Shown: one piece after another, positions 25,171 through 34,128 of the stretch
Numbering within the stretch: position 1 is the stretch's first letter
Layout of the letters: the number at the start of each line of letters is the position of its first letter
Assembly: GCA_905233955.1 (NCBI GenBank)
Contig: CAJOFQ010000003.1
Location: 1 to 64,000 of the forward strand
Origin: an uncultured Lachnospiraceae bacterium
GTDB lineage: Bacteria; Bacillota; Clostridia; Lachnospirales; Lachnospiraceae
Length of the DNA stretch: 64,000 nt
Direction of reading: 5' to 3'
Notes under the pieces: model-generated
What the model was told of the DNA's origin: nothing
The model's input: only the letters and a program-made list of their open reading frames with translations
Databases searched by the model: none
Made by a program: the position numbers and the translations under genes

Positions 25171-25926
25171 ATGAAACTGATCTCCTGGAATGTAAACGGT
25201 CTTCGCGCCTGTGTGAACAAAGGATTTATCGATATTTTTAACAATCTTTCGGCAGATACCTTTTGCATACAGGAAAGCAAGCTTGTGGCCGGACAGATAG
25301 ATTTAGACCTGCCCGGATATGAACAATACTGGAATTATGCCCAGAGAAAAGGATATTCCGGAACTGCCGTATTTACAAAGCACACTCCCCTGGATGTAAA
25401 AAACGGAATCGGTATACCCGAACATGACACCGAAGGCAGGGTCATTACGCTGGAATATGATAACTACTATCTGGTATGCTGCTATACCCCCAACTCCAAA
25501 CAGAAGCTGGAGAGGCTGTCATACAGAATGGAATGGGAGGATGCATTCAGGGATTATCTGCTCTCATTGGATGAGAATAAACCGGTTATACTGTGCGGAG
25601 ATCTGAATGTTGCACATGAAGAAATAGACCTTAAGAATCCTAAAACAAATCACAAGAACGCCGGCTTTACTGACGATGAAAGAGCCAAGATGACTTCCCT
25701 TTTGGACTCCGGCTTTACTGATACCTTCAGGCATTTTTATCCTGATGCCACAGGTATTTATTCCTGGTGGTCATACAGATTCAAAGCAAGAGAAAAAAAT
25801 GCCGGATGGCGGATAGATTATTTTATCACTTCAAGCTCTCTGAATGACAGGCTGATTGACGCCAAAATACACACTGATATCATGGGCAGCGATCACTGTC
25901 CCGTGGAGCTTAGTATAGACATCTAG
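25171..25926 (+). CDS. xth: Exodeoxyribonuclease III
   Basis: AP endonuclease and 3'-5' exonuclease for base excision repair. 251 residues from the ATG at 25171, preceded by AAAGGAA. Motifs of the exonuclease III/EEP superfamily: ISWNVNGLRA (metal site N7), FCIQESKL (catalytic Glu), CGDLNVAHEEIDL, WWSYR and the terminal GSDHCPVEL. The open frame extends back to 25129 but the earlier start has no ribosome binding site and the family begins at MKLISWNV. It is the only rightward gene between 11.8 and 29.6 kb. Confidence 0.95.
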   Translation: MKLISWNVNGLRACVNKGFIDIFNNLSADTFCIQESKLVAGQIDLDLPGYEQYWNYAQRKGYSGTAVFTKHTPLDVKNGIGIPEHDTEGRVITLEYDNYYLVCCYTPNSKQKLERLSYRMEWEDAFRDYLLSLDENKPVILCGDLNVAHEEIDLKNPKTNHKNAGFTDDERAKMTSLLDSGFTDTFRHFYPDATGIYSWWSYRFKAREKNAGWRIDYFITSSSLNDRLIDAKIHTDIMGSDHCPVELSIDI

Positions 25927-25988
25927 TATGCTGGTACTTAGCATACTAGTGTGTTGGAATTCCTGGCACACCAGGCTAGGCCTTTTTT
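25923..25988 (+). terminator. Probable xth terminator, double hairpin
   Basis: Two hairpins directly after the xth stop: CTAGTATGCT/AGCATACTAG (25923-25949, ten-base perfect stem) and CCTGG/CCAGG (25962-25975) followed by CTAGGCC and six T residues. The T run lies in the last codons of the opposite DUF2225 gene, whose stop is at 25976. Confidence 0.5.
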
Positions 25989-26857
25989 GCGCTCTTTGCC
26001 TCCTCACGCATCTTTGCAGCGATCTGATCCTTAAGGGTCAGGCAGCGATCCTTGACCTTGGGGCTGGCAGTCTTCGAGCCAATAAGCTCATAGACATATT
26101 TGGAGGCTACGGCGTAGTCTCTGAAATACATTGCCATATTGGCTATCATAAATGTCAGCGTACTTGCATTGATACCGCAAAACGGCGGCGTTTCTTTACT
26201 CATGCACTGCAAAAAGCCGTTATAGGCCTGCTTGTAAAATCCGTTATATTCCTGCTGCAGGGCAGAAGCTATTGCTTCATCAGTTGACAGAGCTTTTACT
26301 TCTTTTATCTCATCCCTGATAAGCCACGCTATCTTCAGACAGATATATGATTTCTCTGAAAGCTTGACAATCTTGGCCATGGATGAAACCAGCGCCAGCT
26401 TATATCTGTCTATCGACTCCTGAAGAGAATATGTATCAGGAGTTATATTATCCTGAGGCTTGAATTTGCCGTCCAAAGCCTTTTTTATCCTTCCAACCTG
26501 AGCGTCAGACAAGGGCGAAAAGAAACGGTTCATGGCAGCATATCCGCATTGCGGACACAGGGTCACATCGTATTTAAGCGTATCTATATATGCAAACCTG
26601 GGCCTTAAGTCATAATCAGGCTCCAAACGCTTGGCTCTTGTACCCCGTACTGTAAGCGTATCAAAACGCTTGGAGCAAACAGGACAGCTAATATGCTTTC
26701 TAACAAGGAAATCCTTCTCTTCAGGCTCTTTTTCAGGCTCCTTCTCCGATTCCGTCATGTCCTGAGGCTTGTCCTTGCCCGGCTCCTTGGTAATATCCAG
26801 AGGGGCTTCGTCCTCCATGGAAAAACCGAACTTTTCAAGGCTGGAAAGTAAATTCAT
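25976..26857 (-). CDS. DUF2225 family zinc-ribbon/TPR-like protein
   Basis: 293 residues, function unknown. After an acidic linker (20-50) comes a zinc-binding start CPVCSKRFDTLTVRG, a second CxxC in TLCPQCGYAAMNRFF, then helical repeats (about 120-290; SMAKIVKLSEKSYICLKIAW) as in DUF2225 proteins found in many Clostridia and Bacilli. The four cysteines suggest one zinc site. The ATG overlaps the end of glnS by four bases, so they are translated together. No enzyme motif is visible. Confidence 0.82.
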   Translation of the reverse strand: MNLLSSLEKFGFSMEDEAPLDITKEPGKDKPQDMTESEKEPEKEPEEKDFLVRKHISCPVCSKRFDTLTVRGTRAKRLEPDYDLRPRFAYIDTLKYDVTLCPQCGYAAMNRFFSPLSDAQVGRIKKALDGKFKPQDNITPDTYSLQESIDRYKLALVSSMAKIVKLSEKSYICLKIAWLIRDEIKEVKALSTDEAIASALQQEYNGFYKQAYNGFLQCMSKETPPFCGINASTLTFMIANMAMYFRDYAVASKYVYELIGSKTASPKVKDRCLTLKDQIAAKMREEAKSAKKA

Positions 26858-28536
26858 CCGTTTATCCCTTCCTTTGGCAGTTTAAATGAGCTCTTAAGTG
26901 ACACAATACGGTTAAATACGGGATGATCTTCGGTAAAATCCTTGCAGTCTGCTACGAAAAATCCATTGCGGACAAACTGAAAGCTGTCAAAGACCCTGGC
27001 CTTGGCAAGCTGGGGCTCAATATAAGCATTCTTGCAAACCTTAAGCGAGTCAGGGTTGAGATTGACACTTCCGTCCTCGTTGTACACTCCGGCCTCTTCG
27101 TCTACAATATTCTCATACAGCCTGACCTCTGCATGAACCGCCGTTGCCTGGTCCAGCCAATGAATAGTGCCCTTGACCCTGCGGCCATCAGGTGCATTGC
27201 CGCCTCTTGTATCGGGATCATAACTGGCGTGAACTCTGATAACCCTTCCATCCTCATCCTTGTCAAATCCCGTACAGGTTACAAGATAGGCATTCATAAG
27301 CCGTACTTCATTTCCTACAAACATTCTAAAATACTTACGGGGCGGCTCCTCCATGAAATCATTTCTCTCTATCCATAAATGCCTGGAAAAAGAAACCTGA
27401 CGCTCTCCAAGCTCGGGATTCTCAAGATTGTTAGGAACCACGAGCGTCTCACTTGCTCCCTCGGGATAATTATCGATAACCAGCTCCACCGGATCGAGCA
27501 CAGCCATTACACGGGATCGTCTTGTCTTAAGATCCTCCCTGATGCAGTACTCAAGCATGGCATAATCGCTGGAGGCATTACTTTTGGAAATGCCTGATAA
27601 TTCTATAAAACGCTGTATGGATTCAGGAGTAAAGCCCCTCCTCCTAAGTCCGGCTATGGACACAAGCCTGGGGTCGTCCCAGCCGTCAACGGTTCCATCC
27701 TCTACCAGCTTTTTGATGTATCTTTTGCCTGTTATTACATTGGTAAGGTACATCTTGGCAAATTCTATCTGCCTGGGAGGATGGGAAAACAGATCCACCT
27801 CTTCTACAACCCAGTTGTACAAAGGACGATGATCCTCAAACTCCAAAGTACACAGAGAATGAGTAATCCCCTCAAAGGCGTCCTCCAGAGGATGAGCAAA
27901 ATCATACATGGGATATATGCACCACTTATCGCCTGTATTGTGGTGTGACATATGGGCGATACGGTAAAGAACAGGATCACGCATATTGATATTAGGTGAA
28001 GCCATATCAATCTTTGCCCGAAGTGTGTAGCTTCCATCTTCGTATCTGCCCTCTTTCATCTCCTTGAAAAGGCGCAGGTTGTCCTCAATTGAACGGTTGC
28101 GGTCCGGGTCATCCTGCCCGGGTTCTGTAAGGGTTCCGCGGTATTTTCTAATATCTTCTGCAGAAAGGGCGGATACATATGCCTTGCCCTTCTCAATAAG
28201 ACGGATAGCCGCATCATACATTCTATCGAAATAGTCGGAGGCAAAATAAAGATGATCGCCCCATTCGGCACCCAGCCATTTAATATCCTCTAAAATCGAA
28301 TCAACATATTCGGTTTTTTCCTTGGTGGGATTGGTATCATCGAACCGCATGTGAAAGGTACCGCCGTATTCCCTGGCAATACCGTAATTCAAAAGAATAG
28401 ATTTGGCGTGGCCTATGTGAAGATACCCGTTAGGCTCAGGCGGAAATCTCGTACAAACCTCGTCATACCTGCCTTCTTTTAAGTCCTTGTCTATCTCGTT
28501 TTCAATAAAATTTCTGCCGGTTATCTCCTGTGACAT
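26854..28536 (-). CDS. glnS: Glutaminyl-tRNA synthetase
   Basis: Class I synthetase that charges tRNA-Gln directly with glutamine. 560 residues from the ATG at 28536, which has AAAGGAA six bases upstream (an ATG at 28551 lacks one). The HIGH-type motif is NGYLHIGHAKSILLNYG and the second signature is ELSGISKSN in the KMSKS position. Substrate recognition and length fit GlnRS, not GluRS. Most Firmicutes instead use GluRS plus GatCAB; Lachnospiraceae commonly hold glnS, so this is not unique but marks the lineage. It precedes a DUF2225 gene in the same transcript. Confidence 0.94.
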   Translation of the reverse strand: MSQEITGRNFIENEIDKDLKEGRYDEVCTRFPPEPNGYLHIGHAKSILLNYGIAREYGGTFHMRFDDTNPTKEKTEYVDSILEDIKWLGAEWGDHLYFASDYFDRMYDAAIRLIEKGKAYVSALSAEDIRKYRGTLTEPGQDDPDRNRSIEDNLRLFKEMKEGRYEDGSYTLRAKIDMASPNINMRDPVLYRIAHMSHHNTGDKWCIYPMYDFAHPLEDAFEGITHSLCTLEFEDHRPLYNWVVEEVDLFSHPPRQIEFAKMYLTNVITGKRYIKKLVEDGTVDGWDDPRLVSIAGLRRRGFTPESIQRFIELSGISKSNASSDYAMLEYCIREDLKTRRSRVMAVLDPVELVIDNYPEGASETLVVPNNLENPELGERQVSFSRHLWIERNDFMEEPPRKYFRMFVGNEVRLMNAYLVTCTGFDKDEDGRVIRVHASYDPDTRGGNAPDGRRVKGTIHWLDQATAVHAEVRLYENIVDEEAGVYNEDGSVNLNPDSLKVCKNAYIEPQLAKARVFDSFQFVRNGFFVADCKDFTEDHPVFNRIVSLKSSFKLPKEGING

Positions 28537-28573
28537 CAAAATTCCTTTCATTCAATCGTCTTATAAAATCCTG

Positions 28574-29476
28574 TTAATCCACATGCTTGTGAGTGAATAA
28601 ATGATCATTGCAGTATTCGTAGTTGCCGTTGCATTTGGAGCAGAAACGAAATGTAAGCTCGGGATTCGACACATCCGTCCTGCCACATACGGCGCATTTG
28701 TGACGGGCAATATTAACCTTCTTACCGCTGCCTGAAAAACCACCGAATGTACCCTGAGAGCTGTCGGCTGATGATGCGGAAGAAGCCCTTCTAAAGCCAT
28801 TGTGGGGCCTTTTTATCTTGAAATCATAGGGGGAAACACTCTTGTAATTCTTCGTCATCAAATAGAAAATAATAAAATTCATCAGTGACGCAAGAATAGC
28901 TACCCGGCCTGCCATCCCTGACATAGCAAAATCATACACGGCTATCAGCGCGTATACTATTGCCATCCACTTCATCTTGACAGGGATGATAAAATACAGC
29001 AGAACCTGCATATTAGGATAGCTTACTGCAAAGGCAAGGAAAATGGATAAATTGATATATTGCATGGAAAAATAACCACTCAGGCTAACCGGAATACCTG
29101 TCATAACATATTCCAGCCCAAAGGCGACAAATGCACCTATGATGGTACATATTACCCCTCCGAATATGTACAGATTGAACCTGAATGTACCCCAGGTGTT
29201 CTCCAGCATTGTACCAAGCTGCCAGTAAAACACCATCATGATTATCTCAAAAAACACATTCTGAACTGGTGGAAACAACACCCATGTAAACAGCCTCCAC
29301 ACCTGGCCCTGCAATATGAGACGGGGATCAAGTGTCAAGTACAGTATCAATGGCTGGTGTGTCATCATAGACGCCAGATATATCAGATATCCGATCATGT
29401 ATCCGCCTATGACATAGTTCATCAAATGAGGTATGGCGTAACGCCCGAATCTGCGTTCCAGTTTATGGATCATCAA
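28574..29476 (-). CDS. Rhomboid-like pseudoprotease with C-terminal zinc ribbon
   Basis: 300 residues with about six transmembrane segments (residues 15-205) and a cytoplasmic zinc ribbon. The rhomboid-family WR motif is present (VWRLFTWVLFPP, W60-R61), as are the FxxxYxxG-type features of loop and membrane 2-3. The catalytic serine motif GxSG in membrane 4 is absent (SLSGYFSMQYINLS occupies that region) and no catalytic histidine is found in membrane 6 (GMAGRVAILASLMNF), so it resembles derlin or iRhom-type inactive members. The tail carries C261, C264, C279 and C282 in a zinc ribbon. Two dyad elements sit in its promoter. Function unknown; quality control of membrane proteins is a guess. 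Confidence 0.7.
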   Translation of the reverse strand: MMIHKLERRFGRYAIPHLMNYVIGGYMIGYLIYLASMMTHQPLILYLTLDPRLILQGQVWRLFTWVLFPPVQNVFFEIIMMVFYWQLGTMLENTWGTFRFNLYIFGGVICTIIGAFVAFGLEYVMTGIPVSLSGYFSMQYINLSIFLAFAVSYPNMQVLLYFIIPVKMKWMAIVYALIAVYDFAMSGMAGRVAILASLMNFIIFYLMTKNYKSVSPYDFKIKRPHNGFRRASSASSADSSQGTFGGFSGSGKKVNIARHKCAVCGRTDVSNPELTFRFCSKCNGNYEYCNDHLFTHKHVD

Positions 29477-29499
29477 AAATCCTTTCGTATCGAAGTGAA

Positions 29500-29569
29500 C
29501 CTGATATCAGGGTTAGATATAGTAGTCCCTGAAGCATTGATTTTATCATTAAACCTTGTATCAGGTCAA
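29500..29569 (-). promoter_or_regulatory. Promoter of the rhomboid-like gene with paired dyads
   Basis: Reverse strand TTGACC (29569-29564) and TAAAAT (29545-29540), spacer 18. Two similar 12-base dyads, CCTGATATCAGG at 29500-29511 and CCTTGTATCAGG at 29554-29565, lie in the leader and overlapping the -35/spacer. The pair could be an operator for an unidentified regulator. Confidence 0.5.
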
Positions 29570-29609
29570 CCTGGTTTTTGTAATGCTTTATTTTTTCTTA
29601 TATAAAGAG

Positions 29610-29615
29610 TATAAT
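29610..29615 (+). promoter_or_regulatory. Candidate -10 box of the activase-like gene
   Basis: TATAAT at 29610-29615, about 50 bases before the ATG at 29671. No good -35 hexamer is found 16-18 bases upstream in the T-rich segment, so this is weak support. Confidence 0.35.
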
Positions 29616-29670
29616 GTGCTTCATGTCGAAAGTAGGTTATAGACTGTCATAATAATTACTGAGGTAGAAA

Positions 29671-32600
29671 ATGTCATATAAAGAGGAAAAATTATACAAG
29701 CTGGGCATAGACATCGGATCCACGACTGTTAAGGTCGCTCTTTTAGATCCTTGTGACAATATCCTGTATTCTGACTACAGAAGGCACTTTGCGAATATAA
29801 GAGAGACGCTGCTGGCGCTTGTTGAGGAAGCAATCAACCAGGAATCAGGCGCCTTAACTGTAGCGCCTATGATAACCGGATCCGGCGGACTTACCCTTGC
29901 AAAGCATCTTGGTATCCCCTTTGTGCAGGAGGTAGTTGCAGTCTCCACAGCTCTAACACTCTACGCTCCCCAGACTGATGTGGCAATTGAGCTTGGGGGT
30001 GAGGATGCCAAGATAATATATTTTGAAAACGGTAATGTGGAACAGCGTATGAACGGTATCTGCGCCGGCGGTACAGGCTCCTTTATTGATCAGATGGCTT
30101 CTCTTATACAGACAGACGCCAAAGGGCTTAACACCTATGCCGCTGACTATAAGGCTATCTATCCCATTGCTGCCCGCTGTGGGGTTTTTGCCAAGACAGA
30201 TATCCAGCCTCTAATTAACGAAGGCGCTACTCGTGAGGATCTTTCTGCGTCTATTTTCCAGGCTGTTGTTAATCAGACCATATCAGGCCTTGCCTGCGGC
30301 AAGCCCATAAGGGGGCATGTGGCCTTTCTGGGAGGACCGCTTCATTTCCTGGATCAGCTTCGAGCTTCATTTATCAGAACACTGCATCTGGATAATGAGC
30401 ACACTATTATACCGGATAATTCCCATCTGTTTGCCGCAATTGGTTCCGCCCTTAATTACAAGGCAGATGTTACCATGACTCTTTCATCCATCTGCGAAAA
30501 GCTTGGGGATGACCTGGTGATGGAATTTGAGGTGGCCCGTATGGAGCCTCTTTTTGCCAGTCAGACAGAGTACGCTCTTTTCAAAGAACGACATGAGGGT
30601 CACAGTGTCAAAAGAGCCAATTTAAGCGATTACAAGGGCAAATGCTTTTTAGGCATTGATGCAGGATCTACCACCACCAAGGTTGCTTTGGCGGCCGAGG
30701 ACGGTACCCTTTTGTATTCATTCTATGACAACAATAACGGAAGCCCCCTTATGACTGCAATAAGGGCAATGGAGGAAATCAGCAAGCTCCTTCCAAAGGA
30801 AGCCCAAATAGTCCATTCCTGCTCTACAGGCTACGGGGAATCCCTTCTCAAATCCGCCTTCTGTCTGGATGAGGGCGAGGTTGAAACTGTTGCTCATTAC
30901 TATGCGGCCTCTTTTTTCAATCCTGATGTGGACTGTATCCTTGATATAGGCGGTCAGGATATGAAATGCATTAAGATCAAGGACAACACTGTAGATTCAG
31001 TTCAATTAAATGAGGCCTGCTCCTCAGGTTGCGGCTCCTTCATAGAGACCTTTGCCAAATCCCTCAATTATTCAGTCAGGGATTTTGCAAATGAGGCTCT
31101 GTTTGCCGAGCATCCAATTGATCTTGGAACACGCTGTACTGTTTTTATGAATTCCAAAGTCAAGCAGGCTCAAAAGGAGGGCGCTTCTGTTGCAGATATT
31201 TCTGCCGGACTTGCATATTCTGTCATTAAAAATGCTCTTTTTAAGGTCATAAAGCTCTCTGACGCCAGCGATCTGGGCAAAAACATCGTCGTTCAGGGAG
31301 GAACCTTTTATAACGATGCGGTTTTAAGAAGCTTTGAAAAGATTGCTGATGTCAAGGCAGTAAGACCCGATATCGCCGGTATCATGGGTGCTTTTGGCGC
31401 TGCCCTTATTGCCCGAGAGCGCTATGAAGAAAATCCCCATACTACCATGCTTGAGCTTTCAGATATTCTAAAGCTTACCTTTACCACAAAGCTTACCCGA
31501 TGCAAGGGCTGTACTAATCACTGTCTTCTTACTATTAACCGGTTCTCAGACAACAGAAGCTTCATCACCGGGAACCGCTGTGAAAAGGGTCTTGGCAAGG
31601 AGAAAAACAAGGACAACATACCTAATCTGTACGAATACAAATACGACAGATTATTTGATTATAAACCTTTGTCCCGTAAAAAGGCCGAGCGCGGCACTGT
31701 GGGGCTGCCCCGTGTCCTTAATATGTACGAGAATTACCCGTTCTGGGCTACATTCTTTAAAAAGCTGAAATTTTCAGTGGTATTGTCCCCCGGCTCTACC
31801 AGACGAATGTATGAGCTTGGGATTGAATCCATCCCCAGTGAATCAGAGTGTTATCCTGCCAAGCTGGCTCATGGTCATGTGCAGTGGCTCATCAATGAAG
31901 GCTGCGATATGATCTTTTATCCCTGTATTCCATATGAGAGGGATGAGTTCCCGGATTCCAACAACCACTATAACTGCCCCATTGTCACCTCCTATGCGGA
32001 GAATATCAAGAACAATATCGACGATATAGCAAGGGGCCGGGTACGCTTTTTAAATCCTTTCATGGCATTTTCCACGGAAAAAATACTTACTGATCAATTA
32101 ATAAAGGTATTTGACGCCGAATACGGCATCCCGGAAAAAGAAATAAAAATGGCTGCTCACGCCGGATGGCTGGAACAGGAGCAGTTCAGATATGATATGG
32201 AGAAAAAGGGCGAAGAGGTCTTAAAATGGCTCAAGGATAACAATCGTCACGGAATAGTTCTATGCGGTCGCCCCTATCATGTTGATCCAGAGATCAACCA
32301 CGGTATTCCAGAGCTGATAACCTCCTACGGAATGGCTGTCCTGACCGAAGATTCCATCTCACACTTGGGCAATGTAGAGCGTCCCCTTATTGTTATGGAT
32401 CAATGGATGTTCCACTCCAGAATGTATTCAGCGGCAAATTATGCCAAAAAGACTGATTACTTAGATGTGATTCAACTAAATTCCTTTGGCTGCGGCCTGG
32501 ATGCTGTTACTACAGACTGTGTATCTGATATCATGACAGGCTCAGGAAAGATATATACCTGTCTGAAGATTGACGAAGTTAACAATCTCGGTGCCGCCAG

Positions 32601-33918
32601 GATCAGAGTACGCTCCCTTATGGCGGCTATCAGGGTAAGAAAACGCCGTGGGGAAAAACGGATTATTATGCCTTCAGACTACAAACGAACTGTCTTTACC
32701 AAAGAAATGAAGGCAAATTATACAATTTTATGTCCCGAAATGTCCCCTATTCACTTTGAGCTTTTGGCTCCGGCCTTCAATTCGGCAGGCTACAACCTTG
32801 TGGTACCGGAAATTCCCGCCAGAACCTGTGTGGATACCGGACTTAAATATGTCAATAACGATGCCTGCTATCCTTCCCTCATTGTGGTTGGACAGATTAT
32901 GTCGGCTGTAAAGTCAGGCGAATACGATATGTCACGCACTGCTATTTTAATGTCCCAGACAGGAGGGGGCTGTCGTGCCAGCAATTACATAGGCTTCATT
33001 CGCAGGGCTCTGGATAAGGCCGGTTATAAATCCATTCCGGTTATTTCCATTAATATGAGCGGTCTGGAGAAGAACCCCGGATTTACTCTTACTCCCAAGC
33101 TGATCCAGCGTGGGTTGTATGCCCTTATCTTCGGAGATATTTTCATGCGCTGTACTAACCGCATTCGCCCCTATGAGAAAATTCCCGGATCTACTAACCG
33201 CCTCCATGACAAGTGGAGACGGCGTGTTATTGATTTTGTCACGAAAAAGCATATGCTCTCTCACGCCATATATAAGAGGATGTGCCGCGATATCATCCGT
33301 GATTTTGACAGGCTTCCCATTACCAATAAAAAGAAACCCAGGGTAGGTATTGTTGGAGAGATCCTGGTAAAATTCCTGCCTGCTGCAAACAACGAACTTG
33401 CTAATCTGCTTGAATCTGAGGGAGCTGAGGCAGTAATCCCGGATCTTACGGATTTCCTGTTATACTGCTTCTATAATACCAGCTTCAGACAGGAGAATTT
33501 GGGCGCAAGTCTTAAATCATGGCGTATGTCGAATTTGGGGATTCAATTTTTCGAATGGCTAAGGAGTGCTCCCAGAAAGGCTTTTGAAGAAAGCAAACGG
33601 TTCTCTCCTCCGGCTCATATTGAGGAGCTTGCCGAAAAGGCCAAGGACATAGTATCCATCGGCAATCAGACAGGCGAAGGCTGGTTTTTAACGGGAGAAA
33701 TGCTGGAGCTTATTGATGATGGTGCGAAGAATATAGTATGTATTCAACCCTTTGGCTGCCTGCCGAACCATGTTGTAGGCAAGGGCGTTATAAAGGAGCT
33801 GCGGCATCGCCATCCCAAGGCTAATATTGTAGCCATTGATTACGATCCCGGCGCATCAGAGGTTAATCAGCTAAATCGTATCAAGCTTATGCTCTCTACT
33901 GCTCAGAAAAATCTATAA
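29671..33918 (+). CDS. Large 2-hydroxyacyl-CoA dehydratase activase-like protein (two ASKHA modules)
   Basis: 1415 residues. Two tandem BadF/BadG/HgdC-type ATPase modules: the first (about 10-265) has LGIDIGSTTVKVALLD, GICAGGTGSF and ARCGVFAKTDIQ; the second (about 325-590) has FLGIDAGSTTTKVALA, EACSSGCGSF and TRCTVFMNSK. Each retains the cysteines that, in the homodimeric activase, bind the bridging 4Fe-4S cluster, so the protein may be an internal pseudo-dimer. The C-terminal half is DUF2229 (with Cys-rich TRCKGCTNHCLLTINRFS) followed by an HgdB-like part containing GCGLDAVTTDC and GGGCRASNYIG. No classical dehydratase subunits are adjacent. ATG at 29671 has GAGGT seven bases before it. It is likely an ATP-driven electron-transfer activator; the target is unknown. 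Confidence 0.85.
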   Translation: MSYKEEKLYKLGIDIGSTTVKVALLDPCDNILYSDYRRHFANIRETLLALVEEAINQESGALTVAPMITGSGGLTLAKHLGIPFVQEVVAVSTALTLYAPQTDVAIELGGEDAKIIYFENGNVEQRMNGICAGGTGSFIDQMASLIQTDAKGLNTYAADYKAIYPIAARCGVFAKTDIQPLINEGATREDLSASIFQAVVNQTISGLACGKPIRGHVAFLGGPLHFLDQLRASFIRTLHLDNEHTIIPDNSHLFAAIGSALNYKADVTMTLSSICEKLGDDLVMEFEVARMEPLFASQTEYALFKERHEGHSVKRANLSDYKGKCFLGIDAGSTTTKVALAAEDGTLLYSFYDNNNGSPLMTAIRAMEEISKLLPKEAQIVHSCSTGYGESLLKSAFCLDEGEVETVAHYYAASFFNPDVDCILDIGGQDMKCIKIKDNTVDSVQLNEACSSGCGSFIETFAKSLNYSVRDFANEALFAEHPIDLGTRCTVFMNSKVKQAQKEGASVADISAGLAYSVIKNALFKVIKLSDASDLGKNIVVQGGTFYNDAVLRSFEKIADVKAVRPDIAGIMGAFGAALIARERYEENPHTTMLELSDILKLTFTTKLTRCKGCTNHCLLTINRFSDNRSFITGNRCEKGLGKEKNKDNIPNLYEYKYDRLFDYKPLSRKKAERGTVGLPRVLNMYENYPFWATFFKKLKFSVVLSPGSTRRMYELGIESIPSESECYPAKLAHGHVQWLINEGCDMIFYPCIPYERDEFPDSNNHYNCPIVTSYAENIKNNIDDIARGRVRFLNPFMAFSTEKILTDQLIKVFDAEYGIPEKEIKMAAHAGWLEQEQFRYDMEKKGEEVLKWLKDNNRHGIVLCGRPYHVDPEINHGIPELITSYGMAVLTEDSISHLGNVERPLIVMDQWMFHSRMYSAANYAKKTDYLDVIQLNSFGCGLDAVTTDCVSDIMTGSGKIYTCLKIDEVNNLGAARIRVRSLMAAIRVRKRRGEKRIIMPSDYKRTVFTKEMKANYTILCPEMSPIHFELLAPAFNSAGYNLVVPEIPARTCVDTGLKYVNNDACYPSLIVVGQIMSAVKSGEYDMSRTAILMSQTGGGCRASNYIGFIRRALDKAGYKSIPVISINMSGLEKNPGFTLTPKLIQRGLYALIFGDIFMRCTNRIRPYEKIPGSTNRLHDKWRRRVIDFVTKKHMLSHAIYKRMCRDIIRDFDRLPITNKKKPRVGIVGEILVKFLPAANNELANLLESEGAEAVIPDLTDFLLYCFYNTSFRQENLGASLKSWRMSNLGIQFFEWLRSAPRKAFEESKRFSPPAHIEELAEKAKDIVSIGNQTGEGWFLTGEMLELIDDGAKNIVCIQPFGCLPNHVVGKGVIKELRHRHPKANIVAIDYDPGASEVNQLNRIKLMLSTAQKNL

Positions 33919-33936
33919 ACAATCTCTATAAAGCCG

Positions 33937-33969
33937 AAAAAGAGACCGTTGTGTGGACGGTCTCTTTTT
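33937..33969. terminator. Terminator after the activase-like gene
   Basis: Stem AAAAAGAGACCG (33937-33948) with CGGTCTCTTTTT (33958-33969), loop nine, perfect 12 pairs, ending in a T run. Ends the rightward transcript; the A-rich arm gives partial leftward activity. Confidence 0.9.
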
Positions 33970-33996
33970 ACGCATTCCTTAATAAAGGTCTACGTC

Positions 33997-34072
33997 CTGA
34001 CAGTTGTGTGGACTGTCAGTTCAGGGTAAAAACCCTCGCTTTGGTGTGTGTGATGGACAACTTGTATGTCCA
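33997..34072. repeat. Cluster of three further hairpins between the activase and esterase genes
   Basis: CTGACAGT/ACTGTCAG at 33997-34019, AGGGT/ACCCT at 34023-34036 and TGGACA/TGTCCA at 34054-34072, with loops of seven, four and seven. The loop word TTGTGTGGAC occurs in both this first hairpin and the terminator hairpin. No gene or open frame is seen in 33970-34128. Confidence 0.6.
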
Positions 34073-34128
34073 CAATCATAATAACATGATGTGGTAGATA
34101 TTGCAAGCATTTTATACAAGATATTGTG

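Noticed and set aside
29060..29605. Rightward frame of 181 codons opposite the rhomboid-like gene
   Set aside because: Product is His/Pro/Cys-rich without a domain, and the opposite frame has membrane segments plus a zinc ribbon with a promoter.
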